Assembly: GCA_033085395.1 (NCBI GenBank)
Contig: JANQBS010000594.1
Location: forward strand, 1-12,147
DNA from: Xanthoparmelia taractica
Taxonomy: Eukaryota > Ascomycota > Lecanoromycetes > Lecanorales > Parmeliaceae
Direction: 5' to 3'
Length of the DNA: 12,147 nt
Shown here: positions 8,100 to 12,147 of the stretch, piece after piece
How positions within the stretch are numbered: the first letter of the stretch is position 1
Layout: each line of letters opens with the position of its first letter
Made by a program: the position numbers and the translations under genes
The notes under the pieces: model-generated
What the model saw: the letters and a program-made list of their open reading frames with translations, nothing else
Told to the model about the DNA's origin: nothing
Databases searched by the model: none

Positions 8100-8735
8100 G
8101 GATTTTGATGGGGGAAGAATAAAAGTTTCCTTGTCCCTATCGTACACCGTAGTTTTGTGCTTCCTTCCACTTCCCCGCAGACTTCCACTTCCAAGCCTAG
8201 AAGCCAAATCGTTAGCATCCTAGCTCTCACGCAGAAGTAAAAGCAGAAAAGGAAAAAAGAGAGAGAGAGAAAAAAAACAACAACCGCATCCTATCGTATC
8301 AGCCCTCCGCTTTACAGGAGCAGGCCAACGCAATGTCCCAGCCCTGGTCCGTCAATTGACGCACCACCGCCCTTCAGCAACCCCGCCCACCTCCTCCGTC
8401 AGCCAGCGGTCCTCTTCCCCCTCGTCTCCTCTCCTCTTCACCTCAACAGCGCTCCCTTCCCGTCCCCGTCTTCGTCCACATAAACGTCCAGCGAACAACG
8501 CATCATAACCGCAACGCGCAAAGATCCAATCGCCCTGTACACGACCATACGCCGATATCGACTAGGCGGCTAGCCATTCTTGCTCGAGATGAAGTATGTA
8601 GAGCGGAGCGGAGAGAGGATGTGTTATTGATGTGGCGAGATGGACGTTTGAAGAGGGGAGAAGTTTCTACTTCTTGCGCGGACGGCGCCGCGGAGTCTAG
8701 AAGGGGCTTAGCAAGGGTATGGGTCCGATTGAGGA
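8100..8735. other. Intergenic stretch with purine and pyrimidine tracts, no gene supported
   Basis: A GA/A-rich tract at about 8238-8280 is followed by a CT-rich stretch at about 8385-8480. A frame without ATG runs 8224-8508 on the plus strand (about 94 codons) and translates to a basic, Ser/Pro/Arg-rich stretch with FTGAGQRNVPALVRQL near 8310-8360. It looks like a UTR or a decayed exon, and I recognise no family. An ATG at 8333 hits a stop after eight codons. Confidence 0.35.
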
Positions 8736-8832
8736 TGGATGGATGGATGGAGAGCAAGAATAAAGAGGCAGATAGGAAGAAAGAGGAGGAGGAGAAGGAG
8801 AAAGAGGAGGAGGAGGAGGAGCAGGAGGAGGC
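8733..8832. repeat. Microsatellites: GGAT tetramers and GAG/GAA triplets
   Basis: About four GGAT units near 8734-8750 are followed by about 55 bp of GAG, GAA and AAG triplets (about 8778-8832). Frames through it read as Glu/Lys runs on plus and Leu/Pro/Ser runs on minus. These are composition artefacts, not genes. Confidence 0.8.
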
Positions 8833-9069
8833 CGGTTAGCTGCGCGATAAAAGTTTCTACGTACTGCTGTTCGCGGCCAAGCAAGGAGAGCTCTACGCTC
8901 CACGCTACGAATGGGGCCGCCGCAGCTTTGGCATGGAGAGAGTGGATTTGATTAGCCTGGTGCGATTGATCGACCCTTATGTCACGCCATTTACAATGCA
9001 GCACGACCATCTAAAAGTGGGACCCCAATTGTCGCTGCTTTTTGTTCACTCGGTCAGATATATATATTT

Positions 9070-11303
9070 CTACGTAGACTTCGACGCATGGAATTGCTCT
9101 TCGACGGAGAACGCAAGGTCTCGCGAGGCGCCTGAAGGAATTGAGTCGAGCTCTAGATTGTCTCCCGAGCTGATAGCTTCCATTCTCCGCAGAAAATCCT
9201 CGATGTTTTCTCGTCCTTGTGATGGTGAATTCGTTATGTTTAGATCCCAGTTCATGTTTGCAAGAGTAGTGCTCTCGACAGCCATGTTCGCCCTCTCGAA
9301 CAGTTCCATGCAGGATCGGTGCATTCCGCCAATCCGTTCGCTCTGACGGCCCTTATCGCTCTTGGCTAGCACGCCGAGCAGTGTGAGCAATGGCTCGATG
9401 AGCTGGAGATCTGACAACGCTATGAGATTCGACGGATCGTCAACAATAGTTTTAAGCAGGGTCGTCGCCGCTGTGACGAAAATGTAGAGAACAGCCCTGT
9501 TCTGGTTACTATTCGGTTCTAGGGAAGTAGATTCTTGGATTTGCCTCACCAGACACAGGAGTATCTCCTCCGAGGAGTGACTTGAAGCAATCCTATTGCC
9601 CTCCTGGCTTCGTTTGCGTAGATCAGCGGGGTTGACAGAAGCTGAAACTCCAGGGGTTGCCCTGTTGTCCGGAGCTCAGGATATATTGGCGGTGCAGGCA
9701 AAGAATTGTAGACGCTAGTGAGGGAGTTGAAATACAACAACTGTAAAATAATGGGGGGTCGAGGAGTGCCTAAAATCGGCGTCTGAAGGAACGGTTCATG
9801 GTTATCTTGCAGAAATTCGATGGGAACACTTTCCCTCCATGATCGAAGCATGGCTTCAAGCTCTGTTGCCGCCGCAGCTCGCTCAGCGAGGGCCCGCTTA
9901 GTAGCTTTCACGGAGTAGAGGCGTTTATAAATTTGTCCCTGGATCATTGCCAATCTGGCTCGGAAATTGAAGAAGCTGATCCTAGTCAACCCGCCAGAGT
10001 GGATTAGACTGTTGTCGATCTCGTACGGAAGCTCCACATCCATATCATCGTTATCCTGGGCCGAAGGCTGTCCCATTCGTAAGCTAAGATCTTTTTCAAG
10101 AGAATACGCAATCCAAAAGACCGACTTCCTTTCCTCGATTTCGGCAGCGCTGATGTTTTGATCTTGGCATTGTCTGTGTAGGCCCATTCTATGTGCTAGT
10201 TTCATCGCCGCCGAGACCAAAAAAGAAACCGGGCCCTGATTTGGTGTACCCTGCATCACAATTGCCATCCCGAGCAGCGCCTGCACAGACCAAAGTGTGA
10301 CATGCATCGTCATAAGCTGACCGACAACCGCAAAAGCGGCTTTAAAGTAACCCCAAGTATCACGATCTTCTTGCTTGTCCTGAGCTGTCCCTTGCTGAAA
10401 CTGATATGTAAGCGCCAATACAACATTTAAGCATGCCCACTGGCCTGGATCATTGACGCTCGTGTCTAGAGAATCGAAGATGGACATGAAACGAGCCTTG
10501 TCGAAAAGCGGGTATGCGGGATAAAAGCCTTGAAATGACTTCTCCACAAGACCTAGCACCCGATCTTTTGGCGGAAGGGTTTTGATAGTTCGACATATAG
10601 ATCCGTTGTTATCAAAATTTGGAGCTCGAAGCAAGAATTCTCTTTGGCTGCCAGCAACTACAGTGGAGGATGCTTCTGGAGACTGTCAGATTAGAAAAGC
10701 GTGTGGTAGACTCGTACCTACCTCTTGGCGAGGATAAGCCAAAGTCTGAAGCTTGGGAATTTTCGCTGGTGGTTGTAGAGGCTGGGTTCAAGCTAGAGCT
10801 TGAATCAGAAGTTTCAGCTTCTGATCCAGTAGATATAGGCGGTGCTCTCGGCCTTCTAGAGTCATTCCCAAATTCGGCATCAATTGAACCAATAGACTGA
10901 TCTGATAAAGGACGTTTGATTAGGTCTTCCATCGACTTCAGCCTCATCTCTAGTTCCTCTACACGCTTGTCCCTAAGCGGGATCAGTAGATTCTCAGTCA
11001 AGCGTTCAAGGCTTGTGGTTTCCTATTCCCATTTGCAATCAAACTCACCTGGCCGATCGCCTCGGAGCGCGCGTCACGCTGATGGGGGTGAAATGACACT
11101 GGGTCTTATATTTGATGCATTGCGCACAAACTCCCGAGACAACATTATTGCAGCGAATCTTTTTATGCCGACACGTATCACAGGCCTGAATTGTGTCGGT
11201 CAATCATCGATCTATCGGGAATGATAGGGTAAGCACAGACCCTAGTGATTGTCGACAAGGGTTGCTTCTCCTTCCGTGAGCCTAAAGGTAAAAGATGCGC
11301 CAT
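9070..11303 (-). CDS. Zn(II)2Cys6 fungal-specific transcription factor with MHR domain, 5 exons, 667 aa
   Basis: Nuclear regulator; target unknown. Exons in transcript order: 11303-11241, 11185-11049, 10972-10722, 10675-9550, 9496-9070. They total 2004 nt, open throughout. N-terminus TITRACDTCRHKKIRC forms a canonical cluster: C23-X2-C26-X6-C33-X7-C41-X2-C44-X6-C51. The coiled-coil linker RVEELEMRLKSMEDLIK (about 70-86) suggests a dimer. Residues 90-160 are Ser-rich. The fungal_trans domain starts near 195 (FYPAYPLFDKARF) and includes VQALLGMA (281-288), AHRMGLHR (311-318), VFWIAYSLEKDLSLRMGQP (about 336-354) and DDMDVELP. Splicing CVW to AVLYIFVTAATTLL across the last intron restores the C-terminal helices. 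The ATG at 11303 is the first after an in-frame stop. Intron 1 (11186-11240) has a weak GTCTGT donor, but phase and the ITRACDTCR junction fit well. Intron 2 could use an earlier acceptor, but then it would be only 37 nt. It is convergent with the other regulator and not a recent copy of it, since the two differ throughout. Confidence 0.9.
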
Positions 11304-12120
11304 CGTGGTGGAGTCCAGCGATTTGGTATTGGAGCAATTTCAAAGCTAAATCCAAGATGAAAAGGAGCGTGGACAGTAAACATTCGTTGGGAGTAGAAGG
11401 TGGAATGGAGGAGAGTGGGGGTGTCAGCAGTTGGGCTATTCTCTTCTGATTCATAAGCAACGTCACGTGACTGTAGATCATGCGGCTCTCACGTCAGATT
11501 GGAGTGGAGACAATAAAACGGCTCTTATCCACCAAAACCAGAGTGAAGTCAGCCCGCTGAATAGGTCGTTGACCTCCAAGTTCGCGATCAACAGTCTCTG
11601 AACTCGCCCGTTCGACTTCCTCAACAACGCTTCATGCCACGACTGATCCATCATTGCAAGGTCAAATGAGCGTCAGGTCCTGGAGCAACACGAGGCAGAT
11701 ATCTCACTACCACGACGCTGTGGTTGCTGCAATAGCTCGCTACGAACTTTCCTTATGGGAGAGATAATTGATCTCAACGACAATATCAATCCATCTGTGA
11801 CTACAATTGCGACGATTTCGATATACCGCAACCCGACGGGTGAGGAGCATTGCCGTCGCCATTGACTGGCCCCGCCTCGGTTTCGAAAAAGATACAATAT
11901 TCTACGTACGTTCAGAGCACATTACCTTCGTTCAAAATCAACAGATCTAAGATTCTCGTCGATTACACTGTGGAAGGATAGAAAGAGCTCGGGTTCTTGA
12001 GGTATAATGTGAGCCGTTATGCTGGGGGTTCGAGAAAGATACCTGAGGATCGAAACCATTCTCGATAACTTCAGGAATTACGGGTGGACTGCTAGTATCT
12101 AGGAGCCGGTTTGCTCAGGA
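11304..12120. other. Upstream region of the minus-strand regulator and right flank, no further gene recognised
   Basis: Apart from the CACGTG site, nothing is supported. The longest frames are under 80 codons and show no family motifs. The stretch nearest the gene (11380-11420) is purine-rich on the plus strand, so pyrimidine-rich on the transcribed sense, as in many fungal promoters. Confidence 0.5.
11462..11471. promoter_or_regulatory. CACGTG palindrome (E-box) upstream of the minus-strand regulator
   Basis: GTCACGTGAC is a perfect 10-bp palindrome about 160 bp upstream of the ATG at 11303. It is the core bound by bHLH factors such as Cbf1-type proteins. Close by, ACGTCA at 11491-11496 is a CRE/bZIP half-site. 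Position and exact symmetry suggest a promoter element; binding is inferred. Confidence 0.45.
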
Positions 12121-12121
12121 A

Positions 12122-12141
12122 GGGGGGGGGGGGGGGGGGGG
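12122..12141. repeat. Run of 20 G at the window end
   Basis: Twenty consecutive G bases followed by TTTGGG close the window. It may be a true homopolymer that broke the assembly, or a poly-G artefact of two-colour sequencing chemistry. It is not a telomere repeat, since no TTAGGG unit is present. Confidence 0.8.
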
Positions 12142-12147
12142 TTTGGG

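Noticed and set aside
8503..8757. Minus-strand 84-codon frame
   Set aside because: It overlaps the microsatellite region, matches no family and has low-complexity composition; it is most likely a chance frame.
8621..9010. Several frames on both strands rich in Glu/Lys or Leu/Pro
   Set aside because: They are translations of the GAG/GAA microsatellite and its complement.
10981..11011. Earlier acceptor CACAAG for intron 2 of the minus-strand regulator
   Set aside because: It keeps the frame but makes a 37-nt intron, below the usual fungal minimum; the CGCTTAG acceptor gives a 76-nt intron and the basic RRSARRDKR junction.
1..12147. CRISPR array, prokaryotic operon, rRNA or intact transposase
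   Set aside because: No regular spacer-repeat array, no Shine-Dalgarno-led gene chain, no rRNA-like sequence and no transposase or integrase motif was seen on either strand.

Overview
The window looks like nuclear DNA of a filamentous ascomycete (Pezizomycotina). The evidence is two intron-rich genes with short introns (43-76 nt) and fungal branch sites, two Zn(II)2Cys6 binuclear-cluster regulators (a fungal family), a relic of a fungal NACHT/NLR gene, and long AT-rich tracts of the kind left by repeat-induced point mutation (RIP). I cannot name the species. The window ends in a 20-base G run and starts in A/T homopolymers, so it may be a whole short contig.

Layout. Bases 37-690: decayed 3' part of a NACHT-domain NLR gene, with an in-frame stop. 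About 690-1260: no gene recognised. About 1260-2460: strongly AT-rich, gene-free island holding two diverged copies of a roughly 120-bp direct repeat. About 2490-4790: ordinary base composition and no recognisable gene, but several inverted repeats and GGACC/TGGTCC palindromes. 4863-7593 (+): a Zn2Cys6 transcription factor that I assemble as ten exons, 739 residues. 7594-9069: intergenic, with a small AT-rich patch, a GC-rich double hairpin and purine/pyrimidine low-complexity tracts. 9070-11303 (-): a second Zn2Cys6 transcription factor, five exons, 667 residues. 11304-12147: its upstream region, with a perfect CACGTG palindrome, then nothing recognisable up to the poly-G end.

The two regulators are convergent (tail to tail) and are the only apparently intact genes. 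Neither continuous protein is visible in a single reading frame. Both were rebuilt by choosing GT-AG introns that restore phase and family motifs, and each total is an exact multiple of three. They sit beside RIP-altered debris, as accessory-compartment regulators often do. No enzyme, transporter or biosynthetic core gene is visible, so what they control cannot be told. I see no convincing new multi-gene system. The points most worth a second look are the 15-nt micro-exon of the first regulator, the paired GC hairpins, the palindrome cluster near 3300 and the RIP-marked NLR relic.
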